A DNA stretch of 64,000 nucleotides from an uncultured Pseudomonadales bacterium. Its GTDB lineage: Bacteria > Pseudomonadota > Gammaproteobacteria > Pseudomonadales > Pseudohongiellaceae. Shown here in pieces: positions 38,087-46,214 of the stretch. The notes under the pieces are model-generated. The model was not told where the DNA came from. It ran no database searches and worked only from the letters and a program-made list of their open reading frames with translations. The position numbers and the translations under genes were made by a program. Location: contig CASIAB010000008.1 of the NCBI GenBank assembly GCA_949372635.1, positions 1 through 64,000 of the forward strand, read 5' to 3'. The stretch's first letter is position 1. The number at the start of each line of letters is the position of its first letter.

Positions 38087-38737
38087 TTAACCCTTTTTTT
38101 GACTTCCATAGCGAAGCCACGTCAGTTCGGTTTTCCCTTGCTGCCCGTTTAGCCTAAGAATCCATAAATTATCAAATTCAGCTGGAAAACAAGTATTCCT
38201 AAGGCATGGCACGCAATTCGAGCCAAGCTCGCAAGGGTTGCTAGAGTCTCCTAGTTGAACACCAAGATTATGCATTATTGCGAATACATTATCTGAATTT
38301 ACGCCAACAAGGGCTGTGCTTCCAATCGGCAAATCTTTTAATGCTTCTGATAAAGGCTGGACTGCGAAAACAGCTGGAGTCAAATTCTGAATCTCTTGGC
38401 CATCAAACATAGAACCGAGCCTTGGAAGCTCAACAACGGCTAATTCATGGCTTCGAGCGGCCTGCTCAACTGCCTGCCTGGATCTTAGTGTGTGGCTCGA
38501 AAAAACGTGAGTTAGATTAACCCTCTCAAGTGTTGTAGCAATATCAGTAGCTCGCTCTAACCCACGTTCATTTAGTGATGCACTACCAGTGGTCCGTTCA
38601 ATCTCGCCGTGACGAACGAAATAGATAGTTACCACGTCGGAATTCGCAGCCTGAGCAGCAGACTGCAAAGAGGCTGGCAATGCTTGTATCGCAAGTAGTA
38701 GAAAAAATATTTTCAGCGCTGAATTTTTTATTCTCAT
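38087..38737 (-). CDS. Histidine-phosphatase-superfamily protein with altered second His
   Basis: 216 residues with a signal peptide ending near LQSAAQA. The RHG motif (IYFVRHGEIE), the LNERGLERA segment and VFSSHTLRSRQ are present, and FDGQEI supplies the usual acid. Where family members carry the second catalytic His (pattern VGHSN), this one reads ALVGVNSDNVFAIM, so the His is missing. A Cys-rich patch (NPCELGSNCVPCLRNTCFP) follows and may bind metal or form disulfides. It could be a binding protein or a weak phosphatase. Confidence 0.8.
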   Translation of the reverse strand: MRIKNSALKIFFLLLAIQALPASLQSAAQAANSDVVTIYFVRHGEIERTTGSASLNERGLERATDIATTLERVNLTHVFSSHTLRSRQAVEQAARSHELAVVELPRLGSMFDGQEIQNLTPAVFAVQPLSEALKDLPIGSTALVGVNSDNVFAIMHNLGVQLGDSSNPCELGSNCVPCLRNTCFPAEFDNLWILRLNGQQGKTELTWLRYGSQKKG

Positions 38738-39000
38738 TATTAAGTGTCCGGTGATTTCCCGTTAGGATCTATAAGCCACAGATATTAAAGAGCACAAAAC
38801 AACCTTAATACAGAGTTCGCATAGCAAATCTCCTCTAATGCCAGACGGTTCTAAAGCATTTCCAAAAAAAGAAACCGAAGATATGATAGCTCCCTCCTAG
38901 AGTCAACTCACAGTTCGTTTATCTCAAAACACCAGATAGCTCTATGTGGCTGCGCCCGCTTCCTATTTCTTTAACCGCGCAATCAGCACCCGACCCTAGG

Positions 39001-39060
39001 GCATCTCCCAATAGGTCAGATTAGTTCCATTACACTCGTATACATACTATTGTGGATGAA
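39001..39060 (-). repeat. Dispersed ~50-60 bp repeat, copy E (inverted)
   Basis: On the minus strand: TTCATCCACAATAGTATGTA, then TAATGGAACTAATCTGACC and TATTGGGAG. It lies in the 390-base gap 38738-39127, where nothing else is recognised. Confidence 0.75.
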
Positions 39061-39127
39061 CTGTTCTAGTTATGAGAAGTACTATTTGCATAGTGATCTT
39101 TAATACTAAATTAAGTATCTTCTGGAC

Positions 39128-39453
39128 ATGAATATTGAAAGAATTTTGAGTTTAGTGGGTGTGATGGGTGTAATTGCCTCTCTGATTTTCGTGGACTTGA
39201 ATTAAAGCAATCGCAGCGCATAGCATTAGCAGGCCAGCAGCAAGCGAGAACTGAACTAAACTCAAATAGATTGCTGACCGAATTGGAGCTTCTGGGCGAA
39301 ATTGGATCAATAGCTATTAAAGCGGGTATTGAATGGGAGGAAATGGATAAGCAACAAAAAATTATTCGAGAGCAAACCCAAAGATTGTTTTGGACGCTTT
39401 TAGAAAATAATTTCTTTCAAAACGAAATGGGCCTGTTAAGCGAAGAACTATAG
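39128..39453 (+). pseudogene. Frameshifted membrane-anchored coiled-coil protein
   Basis: The first frame reads M-N-I-E-R-I-L-S-L and a hydrophobic GVMGVIASLIFV, then runs into a stop. One base shift near 39193 (loss of one G) restores GLELKQSQRIALAGQQQART and the frame continues to the stop at 39453 (LLTELELLGEIGSIAIK). The pattern, an N-terminal helix followed by GLELxQSQxIALAxQQxART, is a common small bacterial family of unknown function. The C-terminal part seems further decayed downstream. Confidence 0.65.
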
Positions 39454-39590
39454 GATCAAGTAGATAAGCGTATTAAGGGGAGATACTCAGAATGCCATCT
39501 TCGACACATCTATGATGTTGGTGGGAGATATCAGCCGCTTGTTGACTATGTAGAAAATCTCTCGGACCCTTGCGGCTGAATACCCGAGCC

Positions 39591-39698
39591 ACGAACAAAC
39601 TCTTAACAACAATAACCTTGCTCTGCTTTTCTTTTGCTGTTGAGGCGGTTTTTTCACAATCGTCCCAACTTATTTTATCGCTCCATATCTCCCCGTAA
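39591..39698 (+). pseudogene. Remnant of a small exported protein (signal peptide only)
   Basis: The frame reads T-N-K-L-L-T-T-I-T-L-L followed by CFSFAVEAVFSQ, closely like the start of the gene at 36713 but with ACG where ATG would be and a stop after about 35 codons. Confidence 0.4.
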
Positions 39699-39811
39699 AT
39701 AAAGGGAAATCATTCTTCCAGCATGGATGCTAGGCGCTCTTGTTTTATTAGCCGCCGAAAGCAGACGCCTGATTTAGGCCGAATTTAAGCTTAGAGACAA
39801 TTGCTAAATTT

Positions 39812-39950
39812 ATGAGTGACTATAACGGTACAAGCGGTGACAACGTTCTTGACCAGATCGAACTCGGATTGCCAGATTGGTCGATAATTTAGGCCGACGC
39901 CGGAAACGACACTATCACAATCAATATCGGTGGGGCTGAGGGTTGCAGAG
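39812..39950 (+). pseudogene. N-terminal remnant of an RTX-type calcium-binding protein
   Basis: ATG opens MSDYNGTSGDNVLDQIELGL and PDWSII, then a TAG stop at 39890. The same frame goes on ADAGNDTITINIGGAEG, which has the nonapeptide-like Gly/Asp pattern of RTX repeats. Homology is lost after about 39950. The rest of 39454-40120 has no gene. Confidence 0.5.
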
Positions 39951-40120
39951 CGATTTGGGGCAGAAGAGCCAAAGGGTAGGCTACGGATTTCAAAATTATG
40001 GGGGCTGACTAAACCTTTGTCCACTAAAGCGTCCTTAGAACAAGGCGCCTTAGTGGAGGGTTGGTGCTTCGTGCATTTTTCGAATTCATTCGGAGAAAAG
40101 AACGGCAGGGAGTTAACTTG

Positions 40121-41335
40121 TCAGTACTTTTCGATCAGATCCGCCCTGAACGTAACCCCGAGGCCCGGGCCCTGAGGCACTTTAATAGAGCCGTCCTTTT
40201 CGAGGACGGGCGGGTTCTCGAAGACCTGCCAGCCCTCGAAAATATCCGCATGCGGCGGTTCGTGGATGAACTCTGTTATAGGTCCGTTTGGCATGGACGC
40301 GATAAGGTGGATTCCGCAAATATTGACTAATCGCCGTTCAAACGGCGCCGAGTGTGGCGACACTTGTGTGTTGTACGCCTCCGCGAGAGTCCCGATTTTA
40401 AGGGACATTAGGGGCCCCAGATCGCCTATTTCCGGCATGAGGACGTCGAAACAGCCCTGCTCAAGAAGCCACCTGAACTCATGGATGCCCCAGTTTGACT
40501 CGCCGCCGGCCATCGGCATAGCGAGGAGCCGGTTGAGCTCCGCCAACTGCTTATAGTCGTAGCGGGGTAGTGGCTCCTCGAACCAGTATACGTTGAGCCG
40601 CTGATACTCCATCGCCGTATCGTAGGCACGCTTAAAGTTCCAGAGCGTTGGATCCTCCCCATTGGCGTCTGCGTCGCCGGGCGCCTTGTTGCCGTCGCAA
40701 AGGATGTGGAAATCATCGCCCACCGCTTCCCGAACCAACTCCACGACGCGCACGTCCTCCTTCAGCGACCTGAACCCCGAACGAAGTTTGAGAGCGCGCC
40801 AGCCGTCCTCTTTGAGTCCAAGGGCGATTTCGACCCGATCTTCCACGGTGCCGATGCCCCACATGGCCGCGTATGGCAGGACTCGGTCGCGCCCACCGCC
40901 CCAGAGCTTATAGAGCGGTAAATCCGTTGCTTTGCCCAGCAGATCCCAAAGCGCGATCTCTACAGAGGCGCCCCATCTGCGCTGCGGGCGGTATAGCGCC
41001 GCGGCATGCTGATTGATCTCGAAAGGATCTTTGCCAACGAGTAGTTGTTTTACGGCCTCGATGTTCTCTGGGGGGATCCCGGGGCCGATGCCCACTAGGC
41101 CTTGATCAGTGTGCACTTCAGTCACAGTGAAATTGCCAATCTGAACGTGTAGCCCTCCACGGGGAGTATCGACGCGCCGGGCAAGGATGCCCTTGTCTTC
41201 GATCAGCTTGATCTTGATCAAACGAACATCAATGATCTTCAGGCGCGCCGCCTGCGCCGCTTGCGCCGCCTTCGGCAGCATCAATGGCATCGTCACAAGG
41301 CCCGGCAACCTGGTTAAGAAATCTCGTCTGCGCAT
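40121..41335 (-). CDS. Tat-exported enolase-superfamily protein (mandelate racemase/muconate lactonising type)
   Basis: 404 residues with a twin-arginine signal (MRRRDFLTRLPG) ending near KAAQAAQA. The family residues are visible: KLR in WRALKLRSGF, metal ligands Asp in LCDGNKA, Glu in WFEEPLP and Glu in MAGGESNW, and His in SPHSAPF. It should abstract an alpha proton from a carboxylate, for example as a sugar-acid dehydratase. The substrate is not decided by sequence. Base composition is clearly more GC-rich than both flanks, which suggests recent transfer. Confidence 0.87.
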   Translation of the reverse strand: MRRRDFLTRLPGLVTMPLMLPKAAQAAQAARLKIIDVRLIKIKLIEDKGILARRVDTPRGGLHVQIGNFTVTEVHTDQGLVGIGPGIPPENIEAVKQLLVGKDPFEINQHAAALYRPQRRWGASVEIALWDLLGKATDLPLYKLWGGGRDRVLPYAAMWGIGTVEDRVEIALGLKEDGWRALKLRSGFRSLKEDVRVVELVREAVGDDFHILCDGNKAPGDADANGEDPTLWNFKRAYDTAMEYQRLNVYWFEEPLPRYDYKQLAELNRLLAMPMAGGESNWGIHEFRWLLEQGCFDVLMPEIGDLGPLMSLKIGTLAEAYNTQVSPHSAPFERRLVNICGIHLIASMPNGPITEFIHEPPHADIFEGWQVFENPPVLEKDGSIKVPQGPGLGVTFRADLIEKY

Positions 41336-41548
41336 CGCAAGTTCCTGCCTGTAGTCAAATTAATATAATTACCATATGATTTTTATTGCTTTTTTTCAAC
41401 TCCAGCTATAGACCCAATATTACTTTTTTGGATCGATGAGTTAGAGCTCTTTTAAACTTTATCTTTTTGGGCATTTCAATTTCTCACTAATAGCATCAAT
41501 GGCCCGTCTGTTTCAGTCAGAATCTATAGACCATTCAAACATTAGGGA

Positions 41549-42088
41549 TTAGACCGTTACTATGAGCACGCACAAAGAGTATATCGAAAATAATAGTGAC
41601 CAGAGCTTAAAGCGTGCTGGTAATGTTATTACCAATACCATCAATACTATCCCAACAAAGGGGACAACGAGCGAGGGTAAAACCGCATTGTCGTACATGA
41701 ATATATTGACATAGGGTCCTACTAGGAAATACAACAACATGGAAAGCGCAGAAAGTCGGCCTAACTCCTGACTGTCCTTTAGCATGTCAACAGCCCCCTT
41801 TTCAGGAGCCGTTAGCGCCATCTCAGCGGCGCCGTAGATACAGGCAGAGCTAAACATCAGAACAATAAAATCCAGAAATGTCCAATTCTCGATAACCCGC
41901 AAACCCCACCCTATCCACCATAGCTGCAAAATATAGAGCATGATGCTGCACATCCATAACGCAGAGGACCAATGAAAAATCACTCGGCTATGTGCACGAG
42001 TAATCATCGCAGCTATGTTAAGCAGCCGAGTGATCGCTAGTCCCAAGATGATTGATACAGCGATGAATATATATTCGTGTTGCGTCAT
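41549..42088 (-). CDS. Inner-membrane protein, unknown function
   Basis: 179 residues with about five hydrophobic segments (for example FIAVSIILGLAITRLLNI, LWMCSIMLYILQLWWIGW and VGIVLMVLVITLPA). No functional motif is known to me. Its ATG lies one base after the stop of the DUF4345-like gene, so the two are surely co-transcribed. Confidence 0.65.
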   Translation of the reverse strand: MTQHEYIFIAVSIILGLAITRLLNIAAMITRAHSRVIFHWSSALWMCSIMLYILQLWWIGWGLRVIENWTFLDFIVLMFSSACIYGAAEMALTAPEKGAVDMLKDSQELGRLSALSMLLYFLVGPYVNIFMYDNAVLPSLVVPFVGIVLMVLVITLPARFKLWSLLFSIYSLCVLIVTV

Positions 42089-42089
42089 T

Positions 42090-42467
42090 TTATTTCTTCA
42101 ATAGCGCTACAAGAGCCAGCACCGCAGTGACGGATTCATATCCCAATGCTGCATAGGTGTACGCGGTTACAGAATCTGGGGCTACCAACAAGGAAATCAA
42201 GCGGGCCAGCGCCAGTGCGCTAATTGCGAGCACGAGAAGCACTAAGCCTGAGCGGTAGTACTCTGATTTTAGTAAAGCTATACCACAGAACAGTCCTATG
42301 CCCGTTTGCAGTCCACCATACATCGCTCCGATTTCGGCAAAAGCATCACCGTTATTCATTGATAGACCGGCATACCCTGCGGGAATCGCTGGAGAAAAAA
42401 GACTGATAAGACCATAGCCAATGAATACAAGAGTCGAAATTCCCAGAACAGCTTTACCCAACAGCAT
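42090..42467 (-). CDS. DUF4345-like small membrane protein
   Basis: 125 residues with four membrane segments. The layout LISLFSPAIPAGYAG, EIGAMYGGLQTGIGLFC and RLISLLVAPDS is that of DUF4345. The ATG at 42467 has GGAAGA about five bases upstream. A TTG ten codons earlier is less likely. Function unknown. Confidence 0.75.
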   Translation of the reverse strand: MLLGKAVLGISTLVFIGYGLISLFSPAIPAGYAGLSMNNGDAFAEIGAMYGGLQTGIGLFCGIALLKSEYYRSGLVLLVLAISALALARLISLLVAPDSVTAYTYAALGYESVTAVLALVALLKK

Positions 42468-42649
42468 GACGATCTTCCTTTTTCCCAGACCAAACAAATA
42501 TCCCGTGGATTCCTTACTAAATATTCAACTATTACCTGTTCTATATCGAGCCGATATTGAGTTAATTTAACGGTATTGACAAGTTAATGCATGAACTCAA
42601 GAAAACTCAATGTAATTAGCTTCTATAGCGCCACATGTGCATTCAAGTC

Positions 42650-42714
42650 GCTGCGCCAGAGCCATTGATTTAAATTTACGCATACTCGCTCTCCCACGCA
42701 GTTAGGTTCGTACG
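42650..42714. repeat. Diverged repeat shared with 31619-31683
   Basis: Both stretches run GCTGCG-C-GA-CC, GATTTAA-TTACGCAT, GCTCTC, then (G/T)T(C/T)GTA, at roughly 70 percent identity by eye. Both are in long gaps (here 42468-42986). No other structure is seen in this gap; a 66-codon open frame at 42752 has no family resemblance. Confidence 0.45.
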
Positions 42715-42986
42715 ACAGCTCACATCGATTATTAGCATACTGCGATGTATCATGAATTGTTTGTGGCATCAGATCCCTGTTAGCTATTCCGTAACAATCT
42801 TTCTCTACTCGCCTTTGTGTTTGCGCAATAATCGCTTAAAGAACCGCTTTACAGCCCTTGCATCGGGCCGTTTCTGCAAGAACACATTTACAATTCGGAT
42901 GAGAATCGACGGCGCTTTTATATATTTCGCCAGGTCATTTACCAAAAAATGACAGATTCAGAGTAAAATTGTCCCCAGCCCAAAAC

Positions 42987-44093
42987 TTAACGTAAAGTAT
43001 TTTTCCCCGTATCGCTTCTAGAATTACTGAAAAGGTAATGTGCTACCAACCATTGCCTACCATTATCTAATCCGAACAACTCAGCGCATGACATGTAAAA
43101 AATGCGCCAACGATGGAACCAAAGCTTAGCTTCCTCATCTGTGCAATTTTCCTTAAAGGCATCAATAATTCGGTCTTTATTATTGTCAGTCTTCTCTAAC
43201 CAATGATTACAGGTTTTTTCATAATGCTGACCATTAATCAGCCAACGGCACTCAATCTTTAATTGTTCCTGAAAATGAAGCAAAGTGTCGATTGATGGCA
43301 TTAGCCCCCCAGTAAAAAAATATTTAGACATCCAATCTTGCTCGCTTTTTACATCAAATGGATACATAACATTGCGGTGCGCGAAAATATGCAGAAATAG
43401 TTTGCCTTCGGAGGTAAGCCAATCTGATATTCGCTCAAACAATTGTCGATAGTTACGCATGTGTTCAAACATTTCGATAGAAATTACACGATCAAATTGC
43501 GCTGACTCTAGTTCTAGAAAATTGACGTCCGCAGTAATGACAGTAACGTTATTGAAGCCTGCTTTTCGACATAGCTGGTCAATGTAGCTCTTTTGGCTGA
43601 TTGAATTTGAAACCGCTGTGATTTTGCTTCTGGGGTAGCTCTCAGCCATCCAAAGGGTAAGAGAACCCCAACCGCAACCCAACTCCAGTATTTCTTGGTC
43701 ATTACCAAGCTCAGCACGCTTCGAATAGAGCGCCAGCATTTCTTCTTCGGCTTGATCTAATGTTGTACTGGAATCAGGGTAATATGCGCAGCTATATTTT
43801 AGGCGCTTCCCAAGCGACGCTAGGTAGAAGTCAGTCGCAACCTCATAATGTTGCTCGTTAGCGGCATCGGTCTCGATTGCAATGGGGCTCATTCTTAGTT
43901 CTTCGATTAGTGTTTGAAAGCGATCTTGCTGATGTTCTGGATGACCAATAAATTCATCTTTAAGACGTTTTTTACAAAGACGGCGAATACCGTAACGCAC
44001 CATGGAGTCAGGAAGCTTACCCTGCTCGGAGAGCTCGATCAGCTTGCCGGAAAAGGGAAGGCCGCTTGCAAATATTGATTTTTTTATGCTCAT
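42987..44093 (-). CDS. Cyclopropane-fatty-acyl-phospholipid synthase-like SAM methyltransferase
   Basis: 368 residues. A helical N-terminus (PDSMVRYGIRRLCKKRL) is followed by a Cfa-like signature RLKYSCAYYPDSSTTLDQAE and the SAM-binding motif LELGCGWGSLTLWMAE. Later parts are VISIEMFEHMRNY and KYFFTGGLMPS. It is last of a four-gene operon, 12 bases after a second Cfa-type gene. It probably methylates a fatty-acyl chain or a modified lipid intermediate. Confidence 0.87.
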   Translation of the reverse strand: MSIKKSIFASGLPFSGKLIELSEQGKLPDSMVRYGIRRLCKKRLKDEFIGHPEHQQDRFQTLIEELRMSPIAIETDAANEQHYEVATDFYLASLGKRLKYSCAYYPDSSTTLDQAEEEMLALYSKRAELGNDQEILELGCGWGSLTLWMAESYPRSKITAVSNSISQKSYIDQLCRKAGFNNVTVITADVNFLELESAQFDRVISIEMFEHMRNYRQLFERISDWLTSEGKLFLHIFAHRNVMYPFDVKSEQDWMSKYFFTGGLMPSIDTLLHFQEQLKIECRWLINGQHYEKTCNHWLEKTDNNKDRIIDAFKENCTDEEAKLWFHRWRIFYMSCAELFGLDNGRQWLVAHYLFSNSRSDTGKNTLR

Positions 44094-44105
44094 CTGCGCT
44101 CCCTA

Positions 44106-45461
44106 TTAACGACCTGCACCATGGGTTTCTAGCGGGCTATTAATGCTAGCTTGTTTGCGAAAAAGAATTTGTCCGACACTGATTGCGCGTTCATCGAATG
44201 CGCCCTCACAATAACAAAAATAGAATTCCCACATTCGCTGAAAGCTGGAGTCGTAGCCTTGCTTTTTGACCTGCTCAATATTTTCATAGAAACGCTTACG
44301 CCAATCGCGCAAGGTTTGAGCATAGCTAAGCCCCATGTCGTGAACGTCTTCCAGCATTAAGCGATTTCTGCTGGCGTAGTCTATGATTACGCTGTAGCAC
44401 GGCATAAAACCGCCCGGGAAGATGTACTTTTTAATATAATCAACTTGTTTCAATGCTCTATGATACTGATCGTCGTCTATAACAATTGCTTGAATTAGTG
44501 CTTTGCCATCAGGCTTCAACAGAGAGTTTAGCTTACTAAAGTAGGTATCGAGGTATTGATGACCCACCGCCTCAATCATTTCGATTGAAACTAATTTATC
44601 GTAAAGCCCTTCAACATCGCGATAATCTTGGAGCTTGACCGTAACTAAATCGCTTAAACCTTCACGCACAATACGCTCTTGGGTTTCATTGAACTGTTCT
44701 TGAGAAATGGTTACGGTGGTAACTTTGCAACCAACAACACTGGCTGCGAAGCAAGCAAACCCGCCCCATCCTGAGCCAATTTCGATAAGATGATCTTGCT
44801 TTTTCAATTCTAATGCAGAGAAAATTCTATGAAGCTTCCGGCATGAGGCCTGGTCGAGGTCATCACCTGCCTCATATAACGCGGACGAATACATCATCCG
44901 CTGATCTAGAAATAGACGAAAAAACGGGTTACCTAAATCGTAATGAGCAGCTATGTTCTTCTTAGATCCACGCCTAGTATTCCGTCTGAATTTATTCCAT
45001 AGACGAAATGATAATTGAGCAAACCGCGCCAAACCGGATTCCATCTGGTTTAGAACCAATCGGTTCTTAACAAATATTCTAATCAATTTGCTCAGATCGT
45101 CAACACTCCACAAGCCATTAAGATAAGCCTCAGCTGACCCGTTACTGCCACTTAAAGCAACCTGCGTATAACTATTGAGGTCGTGTATTACCAAAGTGCA
45201 TTGCAGCTGCGCGTCGCAGCTACCCAGTCTAATGGTACCAAGCGAATCAACAAGATGAACGCAGCCACCTTCAAGCTTCTGAAACAATTCAATGAACTTA
45301 TTCCGAAAGAAACGATCAACTACTGAACTTTTGCTTACCGCCTCTAATTGCCGCCCAACGGGTGAGAAAATGGACGGTATGCTTTCGCCTTGAGGAAATT
45401 GGCTAGAGTTTACAGTGCTCTGGTATTTTGCGGCTGAGTTAGTCATATAGTTGTTATTCAC
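44106..45461 (-). CDS. Cyclopropane-fatty-acyl-phospholipid synthase
   Basis: 451 residues from GTG (ATG at 45446 is an alternative). Motifs: AAHYDLGNPFFRLFLDQRMMY, LDQASCRKLHRI, SAM site LIEIGSGWGGFACFAA, and IEAVGHQYLDTYF. The last third has YIKKYIFPGGFMPC. These are the Cfa family landmarks. The long N-terminal 170 residues are as in the large Cfa type. It adds a methylene or methyl group from SAM to unsaturated acyl chains in the membrane. It starts three bases after the DUF1365 gene. Confidence 0.9.
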   Translation of the reverse strand: MNNNYMTNSAAKYQSTVNSSQFPQGESIPSIFSPVGRQLEAVSKSSVVDRFFRNKFIELFQKLEGGCVHLVDSLGTIRLGSCDAQLQCTLVIHDLNSYTQVALSGSNGSAEAYLNGLWSVDDLSKLIRIFVKNRLVLNQMESGLARFAQLSFRLWNKFRRNTRRGSKKNIAAHYDLGNPFFRLFLDQRMMYSSALYEAGDDLDQASCRKLHRIFSALELKKQDHLIEIGSGWGGFACFAASVVGCKVTTVTISQEQFNETQERIVREGLSDLVTVKLQDYRDVEGLYDKLVSIEMIEAVGHQYLDTYFSKLNSLLKPDGKALIQAIVIDDDQYHRALKQVDYIKKYIFPGGFMPCYSVIIDYASRNRLMLEDVHDMGLSYAQTLRDWRKRFYENIEQVKKQGYDSSFQRMWEFYFCYCEGAFDERAISVGQILFRKQASINSPLETHGAGR

Positions 45462-45464
45462 ATG

Positions 45465-46214
45465 TTATTTTGGGTGTGAAAAGAAAGGAACTCGTTTGAA
45501 CCACAAGCACAGCGCTTGATAGTAAATCGCCGAAATAGTTTTAATGTATACCAGTGGATAACGAAAGGGCAGAAGGTTTGCTTGAGCGCGAGTCAAAGGC
45601 TTGCCGTTAAGCATCATTGAGGCATAAAAAATGGATTCGTCGTTCTTCGATAAATCCATTTTGATATAAAATTCGGTCTCGCTTATTCGATACTTCCACC
45701 GGTACTGAAGGTCCATTGGCATGAAGGGCGAAACATGAAACTGCTTGTCAAATTTAGCGACATGAAAGCCTTGAGCATCTATTTTTCCATCAATAGAACC
45801 AATGTCATGCACATACGTAAAACGCTCGTTCCATGGTGTATTGTGTACTTCAGCCACGAGATAACACAACTGACTATTTTGATAACATGCCACAAAGACA
45901 ATAGGATTAAAACAGAATCCCCAATAACTCATGTTGGCCAAAAGATAAGCCTCACCGCCAAATGAATTACCAGTGTGCTCCTTTACTGTAGAGCATACTT
46001 CTTGGTATAAACTTTGACGACTTGGAAGATAGTTTTGTCGCTTGAATTGAACCAGATTGAATCCACTAGACGACCACCACCGACTAATGCGGTCAAGCGT
46101 ACTTAGTTGCTTTATATCCACCCAAACCTGAAGCATACGATAGCGAAACTTGTGCTCAACTGGCTTAAATCGACTATGAGTTACCCAGCCCTCGAATAAT
46201 TTCAGGCTATTCAT
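45465..46214 (-). CDS. DUF1365 family protein
   Basis: 249 residues. Landmarks: HSRFKPVEHKFRYRMLQVWV at the start, SYWGFCFNPIVFVACY, NTPWNERFTYVHD and FHVSPFMPMDLQYRWK. The family always seems to lie next to an FAD amine-oxidase-like gene and a Cfa-like gene, as here. Function unproven; a part in lipid modification is inferred from context. Its ATG overlaps the TAA of the FAD gene by one base. Confidence 0.9.
   Translation of the reverse strand: MNSLKLFEGWVTHSRFKPVEHKFRYRMLQVWVDIKQLSTLDRISRWWSSSGFNLVQFKRQNYLPSRQSLYQEVCSTVKEHTGNSFGGEAYLLANMSYWGFCFNPIVFVACYQNSQLCYLVAEVHNTPWNERFTYVHDIGSIDGKIDAQGFHVAKFDKQFHVSPFMPMDLQYRWKYRISETEFYIKMDLSKNDESIFYASMMLNGKPLTRAQANLLPFRYPLVYIKTISAIYYQALCLWFKRVPFFSHPK

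Noticed and set aside
39791..40024. 77-codon minus-strand frame
   Set aside because: Antisense to the RTX-like remnant, which explains the open frame better.
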